From Galeruca laticollis (Eukaryota > Arthropoda > Insecta > Coleoptera > Chrysomelidae): DNA of 64,000 bases. Under the pieces are notes generated by a model. That model saw only the letters and a program-made list of their open reading frames with translations, was not told the DNA's origin and made no database searches. A program made the position numbers and the translations under genes. The stretch covers positions 137,973,423 through 138,037,422 of the forward strand of contig OY998181.1 of NCBI GenBank assembly GCA_963921935.1, given 5' to 3'. Positions 54,663-64,000 of the stretch are shown piece by piece (the first letter of the stretch is position 1; the number at the start of each line of letters is the position of its first letter).

Positions 54663-55636
54663 TTTTGAAAAATATTTAATTTCTGCACCTACCATATATA
54701 ATGTTTACAGTAGAAATTATTTTAGTCCAATCTGTATAATACCTGAAATTAATGAATATATATATATATATATATACATAGGTGATAAACCATTAAAACT
54801 TGTTTGATTAAAAAAACAGGAAGAAAACATAACGTTCATTAACTTGATACTAGATTATTTGTTGTACATTCGAAGTTGAAAATAGAGTTTAAAATGTTGT
54901 TATTTATTTAAAGTTTCAGTTTGTATGTAACTGTTGTATCGCCTGTTAGATAATGTACAAATTGTTAATATTTGTATAATGTTAGCAGCATTGTTTATAA
55001 TATGACACGTATTATGACGTCGAGACAAATAAATTTCAAATTAAGTTATAAGATACATGTTATTTTAATAATGGTTGATTTATAATTTATTTTGTCAAAT
55101 ACTACGATATTATTCATTATTACAACATTTCAATCTAGCTTTCCTATTCGGTTTATTATAGTTATATTAGGGTCCCTATTGCATAAATATATTTTCGAAA
55201 AAATGTGAAATATTCCTATGTTAGGCGTTTATTAATTAGGTACTATGTATATCAATATACTGTATGTTTGTGACAGTTCGAACATTTGGTCTATATGTAT
55301 GCCTACAACTGCAAACCTTTACAAGAAGTCTCATTTAGCAATCTAAAACATTTCACATCCGTCATACAAACGCTATACGTAAGCACATGGGAGCGTCTCA
55401 TTATTACACGATACGATGACTACAACAGTTTATACATTGACATGTATAAATGGGACTATTTTGGTTTAGACTCTGATTCGTCTCTTTCGTCCGATGAAAT
55501 ATCTTCCAAGGAATTAATGCCACCACCGCCATTGCCGTTTGTGCCATCGTCGTCGCTATCCCCGCCTTCGTTGCCATCGTCGTCGCTACTCCCGCCTCCG
55601 TCGTCGGTTCCATCGACGTCGAAATCTCTGCCGTAG
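54330..55636 (+). pseudogene. Small spliced gene of the Rep-associated array, broken by a microsatellite
   Basis: Diverged homologue of the three-exon gene at 17059. Exon 1 runs from an acceptor (TTGTTACAG, 54326) and ATG 54330 to donor GTAAGT at 54610. It shares CxNI near the start, NHY and a RxFRxIL...H ending with the relative. A (GTAT)n tract (54343-54372) lies just after the fifth codon and shifts the frame, so exon 1 is out of frame with its start. Exon 2 (55277-55636) follows TGACAG and aligns through LYVSTWERLIITRYDD, then has an acidic stretch (DSDSSLSSDEISSKE) and a Pro/Ser-rich tail from a GC-rich triplet-like repeat. Not functional as it stands. Confidence 0.5.
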
Positions 55637-56603
55637 TTGCCTTCGACATCTTCGTTGCTGTCGCCGCCGTAATCGTATCAAGAACATGACGGTATGTAAT
55701 GATCTATGGACTGGTAAGTACTACATTATATATCATAATAGTAATGTCGCTTCCTTGGCTTTCGCTCTTGTCGTATGATGTTATGTAATTATATATGAAC
55801 TATTATTGTTATGTATATAGCATAATATTAATATTTCTATAAGTTGCATTAGGTGAATGCTGATAATAATCGTTCAAATAAAATTCAAATATGATATACA
55901 GTATCGTTGTATTTACGGTGAATTGGTAATTGATCAACTTTAATTATGTCCAATAATGTCATTCCGCGATAGTAATTACTTGAAATAAATAATTATACAA
56001 ATGTGTTTGCATGTTGTATTGCTGTCGAAGATTATAATCAACCTAAATCGTAAACTTAAATATTTTATATTTCCCTTATCTTAAGTAAAGCTTGTTGATA
56101 AATCAAATGCAATCTCGACATTTATGGTAACTGATTAAAAATATTCTATTCTATTTCATCTCATTTTACATTTTATATTGAAAAGATATCCTAAGTTTGA
56201 AATAACGTCGTTAAGTAATTTATATTATTTAATTATACTCGTATGCAATGTCATTATGTTGCAGAATCCATAAATTTTTAACAATTTCTATTACATTTAA
56301 TATTACTACACTATAGTATATTCGGTACCAAAATTGATGTTTTGTATTTCCTTAAATACCTATTTAATATACATAGTTCGTGATAATGTTAAGTATTTGC
56401 TGATGTCCGGTATAATTGAAATGATTTTCAAAAATGTTGATATTAGTGTAATTGCAGATATCAGAGTTCATTAATAATAATAGGTGATATGTGTTTTCGT
56501 ATAATTGTTTATTAGTTTGTGTAAGTTGTGAATGATATAGAAACTTGTTCTTTGTGTTACAAATAACGTTCGTAGGTGTAATGTGTTTAGTGCTTTGTGT
56601 ATT
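55637..56603. other. Spacer within the array, with a tiny Rep fragment
   Basis: 56010-56052 still matches the Rep-like gene (GAAGATTATAATCAACCT; protein EDYNQP). 56314-56480 matches 32440-32520 followed by 52235-52330, thus preserving the pre-insertion order. Otherwise non-coding. Confidence 0.6.
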
Positions 56604-57600
56604 ATTGTATTGGTGCCGAAGATTATAATCAACCGTATGCAATACGTAATTTTGCTTTCCACATTCATGCGTACGTAGAATTTAGGTATGAATTTTGTTT
56701 CAATTAAGTAAGATGTTATTTGACATATCTTTATAACAATAATACTGGCATTAATGTATTATCGGCTAAAAAAAAGCAGTCCTACGATATGTAACCAAGG
56801 AAGATGTATCTCCCCTATTTAACGTAAATGTTTACTACTTGCATTTTAATTATCAGCTTTTTCTGTGGGTGTCTAGGAACAATCAGAAATTGGAATGTTT
56901 CGTCAATGAAGTAAGGTGTTATTTGACATATCTTCATAACAATAATCCTGGCGTTAATGTATTGTCTGCTAGAAATAGAAAAGCAGTCCTACGATATATA
57001 ACGAAGGAAGATGTATCTCCTCTATTTAACGTACGTCTTGACTACTTGCATTTTAATTATCAGCTGTTTCTGTGGGTGGTGTCTAGTAACAATCAGAAAT
57101 TTAGTTGTCTTGATGACTCTGTTGTGCAAATTCGAACACATTATAGATATTTGAAACAATACAAAAAAAAATTGTGAAAACGAGATTAGTTAAATCTAAT
57201 GCTGAATTCGACAGGAAATATATTAAACCTGTGCAAATTGTTAGGTGTACTTCGTGGACGTTGGAAGTCGTAATGTGGTATAATTCTTTTATGCGAGCTG
57301 TACAGATTCATAAACGTCTTCAATTGTATTTATATGGGGATGCTAATATGGGTAAATCCACATTTGTTATCCAAGATTTGTTAAATAGACATATTATGGA
57401 ACGTGTGTTTTATCCGTCTTCCGATCCATTATTTCTAGAAGCTCTTGATCCTTCATTTCATAAAGTGATAATTTTTGAACAATTTGATATAAAACATTAT
57501 GATATCTCAATATTAAAAACATTATTAGAAGGTAGACCAAAAGTTGTTAGAAGAAGGTACAAAACATGTCAAGTTATTAAGTGGACATATCGTATTGGCT
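56604..57600 (+). pseudogene. Rep-like relic 2 with internal tandem duplication
   Basis: Starts within the protein at AEDYNQP, keeps the HUH motif (FHIHAYVEF), then the next about 200 bp (56690-56892, region of motif III and beyond) are repeated in tandem (56893-57090). A TGA after KKKL (57174-57176) stops the frame where the intact gene reads KKKFMK. The helicase part then continues: YGDANMGKST is kept, but Walker B reads IIFEQFD (Glu to Gln). The relic breaks off after VIKWTY, before motif C, joining a repeated leader module. Dead, and missing its N-terminus. Confidence 0.85.
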
Positions 57601-57745
57601 GATGTCTGGTAGTATTGAAATGATTTTCAAAAATGTTGATGTTAGTGTATTTGCAGATATCAGAGTTCATTAATAATAATAGGTGATATGTGTTTTGGTA
57701 TAACTGTTTATTATTTTGTGTAAGGTGTGAAAGATATAGAAACTT
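57600..57745 (+). repeat. Repeated array module
   Basis: Shares GAAATGATTTTCAAAAATGT and TTCATTAATAATAATAGGTG with 56390-56545 and, more diverged, 52235-52380. It precedes Rep relic 3 and probably represents the upstream region of the Rep-like gene in the array. Confidence 0.75.
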
Positions 57746-57847
57746 TTTCTTTGTTTTACAAATAATGTTCGTAGGTGTAATGTGTTTATCAGGTCGTTTA
57801 ATATAGATACTGTCAATTCCGTTCTCGATAGGTAGTTAAAGTCGCTA

Positions 57848-58482
57848 AATATGCAAAGAAAAATTGTTAGTTGGATTGAAAAATTTTCATTTATTGGGAA
57901 CGGTTCACGAAGGTCCTATTCAATGTAAAAGGCTCAGACAAGTATGTTTTGACGACAATATATTGGAGCAGAATCGGATAGAATTAATGCCTTTTATTCT
58001 AGGAATGAACTGTGCAGATTCATAAACGTCTCCAATTGTATTTATATGGGGATGCTAATATGGGTAAATCCACATTTGTAATCCAAGATTTGTTAAATAG
58101 ACATATTATGGAACGTGCGTTTTATCCGTCTTCCGATCCATTTTGTCTAAAAGGTCTTGATCCTTCATTTCATAAAGTGATAATTTTTGAAGAATTTGAT
58201 ATAAAACATTATGATATCTCAATATTAAAGACATTATTAGAAGGTAGACCTACAGTTGTTCGGAGAAAGCACAAAAGAAGTGATGTTATTAAATGGACAT
58301 ATCCTGCAATAATGATCTCAAATTTCCCAATTGATATTAATGTGGATCCTGCATTGTTAATGCGATTAAAAGTTGTACATGCGAATGCTAAATATTATGA
58401 GCGTCTTGTCATGGATTGTTCTCTGATATTACCTATAGGATCGACAGAAAATCTCGTGATCGAAATATCGGATGATGAATAA
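57848..58482 (+). pseudogene. Rep-like relic 3 with central deletion
   Basis: Begins with sequence matching the N-terminal domain (KLLVGLKN-, DDNILEQNR-like, 57860-58000), with frame changes, then jumps directly to VQIHKRLQLYLYGDANMGKS. The HUH motif, motif III and linker are deleted. The helicase half (58012-58482) is open to its stop: Walker B IIFEEFD, motif C AIMISNFP and the C-terminal LVIEISDDE. It could encode a helicase-only fragment of 156 aa, but probably nothing functional. Confidence 0.8.
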
Positions 58483-58689
58483 TATAAAAATAGTGCATGT
58501 GGGATGTGTATATTGTACGTTGCATTTAAGAATCAAAATCTACTACTATCTTATTCTTATTTCACAAATTACTAATATCATACAAGTATATTAATTGAAC
58601 GATTTATTATTAACAAATATGTACAAATTTTTATTATGAGTGAAAAGTTAAAATAGAATACCTTAGCCATTCTGATATACTGGCGATGG

Positions 58690-58985
58690 TAACCACTATA
58701 GTTTCAAAATTTGGTCGCTATGTATTCCTACAACTGCAAGCCTTTTCAGGAAGTCTCATATAACAATGTAAAATATTGTACATCTGTCGTACAAACATTA
58801 TACGCCATAGTTCATTAGTTGCAAAGTGTTTATCTATGAAATTATATTACCAGTAGGTTCTTTCTTAGGTTCGGTATTGTCAGTCCATTTATGTCACTTA
58901 TTCTATGGATCACCCTGTATAATATTAATATTCAAGTATGCATAACTATATTATATATGATATATTTATTTGTAACAATGGATGT
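58690..58985 (+). pseudogene. Exon-2 relic and leader relic of the array
   Basis: 58690-58810 matches 55277-55380 (ACTGCAAGCCTTTTCAGGAA against ACTGCAAACCTTTACAAGAA). 58815-58985 matches the leader at 52892-53035 and reaches an ATG (MDVW, where the intact gene has MDFW) before switching to unrelated leader sequence. A rearranged copy of array parts, not coding. Confidence 0.65.
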
Positions 58986-59199
58986 ATGGCTCTTAGTTTA
59001 CTGAATATTCATCAATTCTCAACAGATGTGTTATTACATGGTATATTACAGTGGAAAAAATTGAATCCTCGTTATATGTGTTTGAAATGTATACAAATAT
59101 CGTAGTTTAATTTTATTAAAATACTTCTGTAATATGTTCATTAATTATATATATGCCGTATGAGTGTTTATATATATGCCGTATGAGTGTTTATATATA

Positions 59200-59783
59200 T
59201 GAACAATCGCCTGTGGAATTGGACACAACCAACGATAACGATAATATAATCTGTGTGTCTATCAATGCAGAAGCTGCAGTAGAATTCGACTTGAATAAAG
59301 AAAGTTAAAAAAGAATATTCTATTGAATCTGATATTCCGTCGACTGCAATCCCTGATGGTGATACGAATATGTTGAACGAAAATGATATGTCGAATGAAA
59401 ATAATATGTCCAATTTTCAATTTAGAAAGCCCAGATCTGATAAAAAATATATGTCACTGTTAGCGTTTAGCAAATTAATTACTAATAACGAGGCAACAGT
59501 TCCGCCAGTTTGCGATGCAACAGTTCCGCCAGTTTGCGATGCAACAGTACCATCTACGTCTAAGTCAATGTTGTCGTCATTTTACGATAAAACAGTACCA
59601 TCGACGTCTAAGTCAACGTGCCGTCAGTTTACGATAAAGCAGTACCATCGACGTCTAAGTCTATGGTGACTTGAGATTACGATACAGCAGTACCATCTAC
59701 AGTTGTGCCGCACACGTCAAATAAGGTAACAGTGCAGTCCATGCTTCATTCAGCATTGTCATCGGCTTCAGGGTTATCTTCTC

Positions 59784-59790
<7 letters not shown>
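59200..59790 (+). pseudogene. Relic of the 381-aa array protein
   Basis: Matches the gene at 53035 from EQSPVELDT through ICVSINAEA and FRKPRSDKKYMS to the VPSTSK repeats (59500-59640). It contains two frameshifts, and a long (AT)n tract (59791-59851) replaces the C-terminal domain. It confirms that the repeat region and acidic motif belong to the conserved gene. Confidence 0.75.
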
Positions 59791-59851
<61 letters not shown>

Positions 59852-59854
<3 letters not shown>

Positions 59855-60394
59855 TTATATATTGTTATTTTATATTCTTGGGATGGAGGACCATTTTTAA
59901 AGACATTTAACTAGTAGTTAATACATTTTTATTTTACGTTTCGGTCTTCCATGACCTTCATCAGAAATAAAAATTTTTGTTAAAACTAAAAGAAATGGTA
60001 CAAGTTACAGAAAGAATTTTTAAAAACAAAACAATATATAGAACAAATACTCGTATATTCCAATACAAATTTTAATCAATGAATGTCATATTTTTAAAAT
60101 GTTCGTTTTGTTTTGTGGTGTGAGTTGTATTCTATTATGTGATGCATCCTAAAACATCTATAAAATATATTAAATAATCAAATGAACGTTCTGTCGAAGG
60201 TAAGATTTATTTGTTTTGTTTTTAAAAATTCTTTCTGTAACTTGTACCATTTCTTTTAGTTTTAACAAAAATTTTTATTTCTGATGAAGGTCATGGAAGA
60301 CCGAAACGTAAAATAAAAATGTATTAACTACTAGTTAAATGTCTTTAAAAATGGTCCTCCATCCCAAGAATATAAAATAACAATATATAAGTAA
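59852..60394. repeat. Inverted repeat (foldback) between AT tracts
   Basis: 59852-60033 is inverted at 60212-60394, with about 178 bp between. Each arm carries CTGATGAAGGTCATGGAAGA...GAAAC (60281-60307 on the plus strand; inverted at about 59940-59966). That sequence resembles a hammerhead ribozyme core with a GGTC/GACC stem. It resembles the ends of Penelope-like elements, but no reverse transcriptase is present. Flanked by (AT)n at 59791-59851 and 60431-60480. Confidence 0.75.
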
Positions 60395-60426
60395 ATAAAA
60401 AAGACCAAGAACCAAAAAAAAAGAAA

Positions 60427-60484
<58 letters not shown>

Positions 60485-60491
60485 GTCATAT

Positions 60492-63400
60492 CGTCAGTGT
60501 CCTGCTAATACCTCCAACTGCCACATTTATCAAAATTGAGATTTTTACATGATTTTCTTCAATTTTTTTATGCGCATGCGTTGGTAATATCCACCTAACT
60601 GTAAAAAAATTACAAAACGTTGAAATTTGAGGCGGAAATATCTTCTATCTGAATCTAAGGTTGACAGCAAAAGTAATACCTCCTATCTACTCAGTCTACA
60701 TTGGAACTGCGTGTTGTTTCTTCTGGTAAATAGGTAAGTGACAAAATTACTTTGAATTTTTTAATTTAACTAAATTAATGTGTTTTAATAGTAATTGAAC
60801 TTGAATTAAACATTTCTATGAAGTCATGCTCAACTGTTTTATACCTTCAACCGAAGTTATTTATCACAAAAATGTCATGAAACATTATTGTTCTTAAGAT
60901 AGGAGATATTCGAACAGATAATTGCCATATAAGTAAATGATAGGTGGTATTCAATAATTCCAATAAAACGATGAGGTAAAAAATAAGTACGATTGACTAG
61001 CAAAAAAAATACTGGTACGGATGAAATTAACATGTGACACTTACAACATGGGAAATTTCGCATTTTAGAAGTGTTTAAGACAACATTTTGTACCAGTTTT
61101 CTTTGCTAGTCGATAGTACGTAATCAGTAAAAAGTAGGTACAAATAAATTGTATGTGTTTTGTTTTTAAATTTAAATACCACTAATTTATGATACAATTG
61201 GCAATTTTATATCAATAAATTGAAATAAAGCAGCAATAAAACTTAGTAGGGGTGTTATTTTTCAGTGTCGTAAATCATGTCGGAGCGGAGCAAGAAAATT
61301 GTGATGTTGGCATTGGACAACTATCAAAATAAAAGCGAAGAAAATATTACATGCAACACCACAATTGAAAAAGATAACAATTATTTTGATCTGGAAAACA
61401 TGGAAGTTCTGATTGCATCAGATAGTTGTGCAGCTCTTAACTCTCCTGTTGCTGATAAAGTTGTAGTTGAAAAAAATGAAGCTCTCTTTGACAACACAAT
61501 ATTATTTTATGAAGTTTCATCAAATAATACTTTCTTAGTCAGTACCAACTGTGACATTGGCTCGACCGACCAGGAGAATGTGAAAAGCTCACAGAAGTTT
61601 GTACAGAATGACGAAGAATCTAACCAAAGTGATGAACAATCAAACCACAGTGAGAAAGATTCAAACAAAAGCGATGAACAATTAAACTCTCGATCAAGTC
61701 AACGTGAGGATGAATGGAACCAAAGAGATCAAGAATCTAGCCAAAGTGATTTGTCTTCATATAACCCAGATCCTTTAACTGGCGGAGAAAATACTGCTCC
61801 ACCAAAAGATGCAAAAAATAGTGATGATTTTCAACCAAGCGAAGATTTTGTGGAGTATGGCAACATGCAGGAGGGAAGAAAAAAAAACCTTGTGGCAGAC
61901 AGAAATAGTTGGAAAAAGAACCAAAGCAAAAAATTGCGTATGGAAGGGAAAGCTTATTTAGGATACACGAGAAAAGACGGAAAAGTAAAGCATGATAAAA
62001 TGCGTGAAAAACGGAAGCTAGGCCTATCGTGTTTATCCAAAATGTGTAAAAAATCAAAGATGCGCAAATGCTACAACTTTACAGAACGTCAAAGGCAAGA
62101 ACTGTTTGACTATTTTTGGAAGGAAACCAATTGGGAACAACGAAAAGTTTTTGTTGCTTCGCACGTCAAGAGAACTCTTACCAAGAGAAAATGTAGTGAG
62201 AACTCACGGAGGGAAGGAACACTAACCTACTCTTTGCCATTAAATGGTGATCAAGTCCGAGTATGCAAGAAAATGTTCTTACAGACCTTGGCTTTAGGTT
62301 CGTTCACAGTGCAATCATGGACAAATTCGAGCACATACGGCATGTTGCCAAATGATGAGCAACGCATTTCTAAGAGGAAGGTTCCTGTATCTAGTCGAGC
62401 ACCCGATTTGCAATTCCTACATGAATTTATGGACAATTTACCAAAACTTCCATCCCACTATAATAGAGCTAATTCGTCCAAGCTGTATCTTGAACCAGTT
62501 TTCAAGACTATGAAGAGTCTGAGAGATTTGTATAATGAGCAATGCAAACGAGATAACAGAACCCCCCTTTCACGACAAATATTCGATAACGTTTTCAAGG
62601 GAAAAAACTTAAGCTTACATTTAAACAAAAAAGATAGATGCGATATCTGTGTTTCATATGAAGTAGGAAACATTACAGAAGCTGAATGGACACTGCATAG
62701 GAAGAAAAAAGAAAGAGCGCAACAAGAAAAAGCTTCTGATAAAGCACTTGCGAAAGAAAATCAATGTATTGTTCTAACAATGGACTTACAATCAGTCAAA
62801 TTGTCGCCTTCAATTAGTGCCAGCGCATTTTTTTTTAAAACAAAATTGTGTTGTTACAATTTTACGGTATACAACCTCACTTCACACCATGTTCTCTGCT
62901 ATTGGTTTACCGAAGTAGACTCGGATTTGACTGCATCTACTTTTACTTCATGTATTGTCCATTACCTCACAACATACTGCGTTGATAACAAGTTACCAAT
63001 AATACTCTATTCAGATGGCTGCACATACCAAAATAGAAATGTGACATTATCTAATGCCCTTCTACATTTGTCCACAACGTACAACATTCCAATTTATCAA
63101 AAATTTTTAGAACGGGGTCACACCCAAATGGAGTGTGACTCCGTTCATAGTTGCATAGAAAGGAAGATATCGGGACGAGACATTTACCTGCCAAGTTACT
63201 ACGTCGCTGCTACAAGAGAAGCGCGTAAAAAGCCCTTTCCTTACGAAACCATGGTGTTGGATTTTAGTTTTTTTAAAAATTATAATACTTTTCTTAGATA
63301 TTCGTCGATTAGACCTGGCAAGAAGTCAAATGATCCGACTGTCACCGACATCAGAGTTTTGTACTATAATCATAATACAATACAAGTTAAGCTAGATTTT

Positions 63401-64000
63401 GACGCTGTCTCCTGGATAGATTTACCTGTACGCCCGAAAGTCATAAATCACAATGAAGTGATCTTCCCACAACTTCACCAAGGACCTCTTCCCATTGCCC
63501 GTTCAAAGTGGAATCATCTTCAAGCTTTAAAGAAAGAAATACCTCAAGACTGCCACAGCTTCTATGACAACTTACCAAGGAAAGACTAGTGGAAGAGAAG
63601 AAGAAATCAAATAAGTGGAAATTAATAAAAATTAAGTTTGTAGAATTTTTTTTTTAATTTTTAAATGTATGTTACCTGATAAAGTAAGAATATATCTATA
63701 TTTTATTTATGAACATTAACTTAAATTTCTTAATATCAAAAAACATTAAAAACACCTGATTTAAGACCGGAAACTTATTTAAGTCTTTTAAAAGTAATTG
63801 TGTACAATACCTCCTATTTGCAAACCCAGTAATTCGAATACCTCCTAACTAACAGAGAAATAATTAAAATTAAATAAGGTGCTCACATTAACATTATCAT
63901 TGAGTAAAATATTATATTGATTAATATCAAAAACAAATATGTTGGGAAAATGTATCTGGATAGAAAAGAGAGAGTTTTTTATCGCTCCTGTAAAATGTCC
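60492..64000 (+). mobile_element. Sola-like DNA transposon, copy 2 (right end outside window)
   Basis: Starts CGTCAGTGTCCTGCTAAT after ATAT (60488-60491), matching copy 1 except for single-base changes, a 57-bp deletion in the gene and extra sequence near 61036-61070. The window ends about 50 bp before the expected right terminal repeat. Confidence 0.85.
61277..63589 (+). CDS. Putative transposase of Sola-like element, copy 2 (full length)
   Basis: 770 aa from ATG 61277 to TAG 63587-63589, without interruptions. Nearly identical to the protein at 13429, but it reads through the position where copy 1 has TAA (here AAA) and gains about 50 C-terminal residues (VINHNEVIFPQLHQGPLP and onward). 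It lacks 19 residues of the acidic N-terminal region. Core motifs are unchanged: VLTMDLQ, LYSDGCTYQNRN, GHTQMECDSVHSCIER. As the longer, uninterrupted version it is probably the functional transposase and may act on both copies, since their ends match. Confidence 0.82.
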   Translation: MSERSKKIVMLALDNYQNKSEENITCNTTIEKDNNYFDLENMEVLIASDSCAALNSPVADKVVVEKNEALFDNTILFYEVSSNNTFLVSTNCDIGSTDQENVKSSQKFVQNDEESNQSDEQSNHSEKDSNKSDEQLNSRSSQREDEWNQRDQESSQSDLSSYNPDPLTGGENTAPPKDAKNSDDFQPSEDFVEYGNMQEGRKKNLVADRNSWKKNQSKKLRMEGKAYLGYTRKDGKVKHDKMREKRKLGLSCLSKMCKKSKMRKCYNFTERQRQELFDYFWKETNWEQRKVFVASHVKRTLTKRKCSENSRREGTLTYSLPLNGDQVRVCKKMFLQTLALGSFTVQSWTNSSTYGMLPNDEQRISKRKVPVSSRAPDLQFLHEFMDNLPKLPSHYNRANSSKLYLEPVFKTMKSLRDLYNEQCKRDNRTPLSRQIFDNVFKGKNLSLHLNKKDRCDICVSYEVGNITEAEWTLHRKKKERAQQEKASDKALAKENQCIVLTMDLQSVKLSPSISASAFFFKTKLCCYNFTVYNLTSHHVLCYWFTEVDSDLTASTFTSCIVHYLTTYCVDNKLPIILYSDGCTYQNRNVTLSNALLHLSTTYNIPIYQKFLERGHTQMECDSVHSCIERKISGRDIYLPSYYVAATREARKKPFPYETMVLDFSFFKNYNTFLRYSSIRPGKKSNDPTVTDIRVLYYNHNTIQVKLDFDAVSWIDLPVRPKVINHNEVIFPQLHQGPLPIARSKWNHLQALKKEIPQDCHSFYDNLPRKD

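Noticed and set aside
54661..54807. Continuation of the open frame after the (AT)n intron (Tyr-Ile repeats)
   Set aside because: The frame merely reads through a microsatellite after a clear GTAAGT donor; not protein-like.
60281..60330. Complete hammerhead ribozyme in the 60-kb foldback
   Set aside because: Core and stem II fit, but stem III and stem I are weak and the cleavage triplet is ambiguous, so only a core-like motif is claimed.

Overview
The window looks like a repeat-dense, AT-rich stretch of an insect (at least arthropod) nuclear genome. Almost every recognisable coding sequence belongs to a mobile or virus-like element. The mixture of BEL/Pao, Ty3/gypsy, Jockey-type LINE, Penelope-like, Tc1/mariner-like, MULE/FLYWCH and a Sola-like DNA transposon, together with GT-AG introns and many (AT)n microsatellites, is typical of insects. 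I cannot name the order or species. No rRNA or tRNA gene, CRISPR array or clear intact host gene was seen; one small two-exon relic (35.2-35.6 kb) might derive from a host gene.

Layout. 0-0.65 kb: broken DDE transposase. 1.5-4.36 kb: decayed BEL/Pao retroelement, cut by a truncated Tc1/mariner-like element (4.36-6.22 kb). 6.22-11.49 kb: 3' part of a virus-like element (copy A), itself split by an inverted Penelope-like dimer (7.77-11.09 kb) with a 15-bp target duplication. 12.68-16.25 kb: complete DNA transposon with 26-bp terminal inverted repeats and a 4-bp target duplication; a nearly identical second copy starts at 60.49 kb and runs off the window. 16.25-19.91 kb: virus-like element copy B with an apparently intact three-exon gene. 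20.8-26.5 kb: GC-richer Jockey-type LINE with three tandem hairpins in its leader and one nonsense codon in each ORF. 26.6-27.7 kb: FLYWCH/MULE relic.

28.9-32.5 kb and 52.2-59.8 kb are, I infer, two halves of one tandem virus-like array. It carries an intact Rep-like protein (HUH endonuclease plus superfamily-3 helicase, CRESS-DNA-virus style), a 381-aa unknown protein, a spliced small gene homologous to the one in copy B, and several rearranged Rep relics. The halves were separated by about 19.7 kb of insertions into an (AT)n tract: a putative 9-kb element bordered by oppositely oriented GGGCTCC-type motifs (32.56-41.59 kb), and a young Ty3/gypsy element (41.6-52.17 kb) with 2.16-kb LTRs that appear identical but for one base in a T-run. 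A paralogous segment at 56.31-56.48 kb preserves the uninterrupted order.

How the parts work together: each transposon codes for its own mobility (transposase on its ends, or reverse transcriptase plus integrase or endonuclease on its RNA). The Rep-like protein would nick and unwind DNA for rolling-circle-type replication. The partner genes of the Rep unit are unrecognised, and that unit is the best candidate here for something undescribed.
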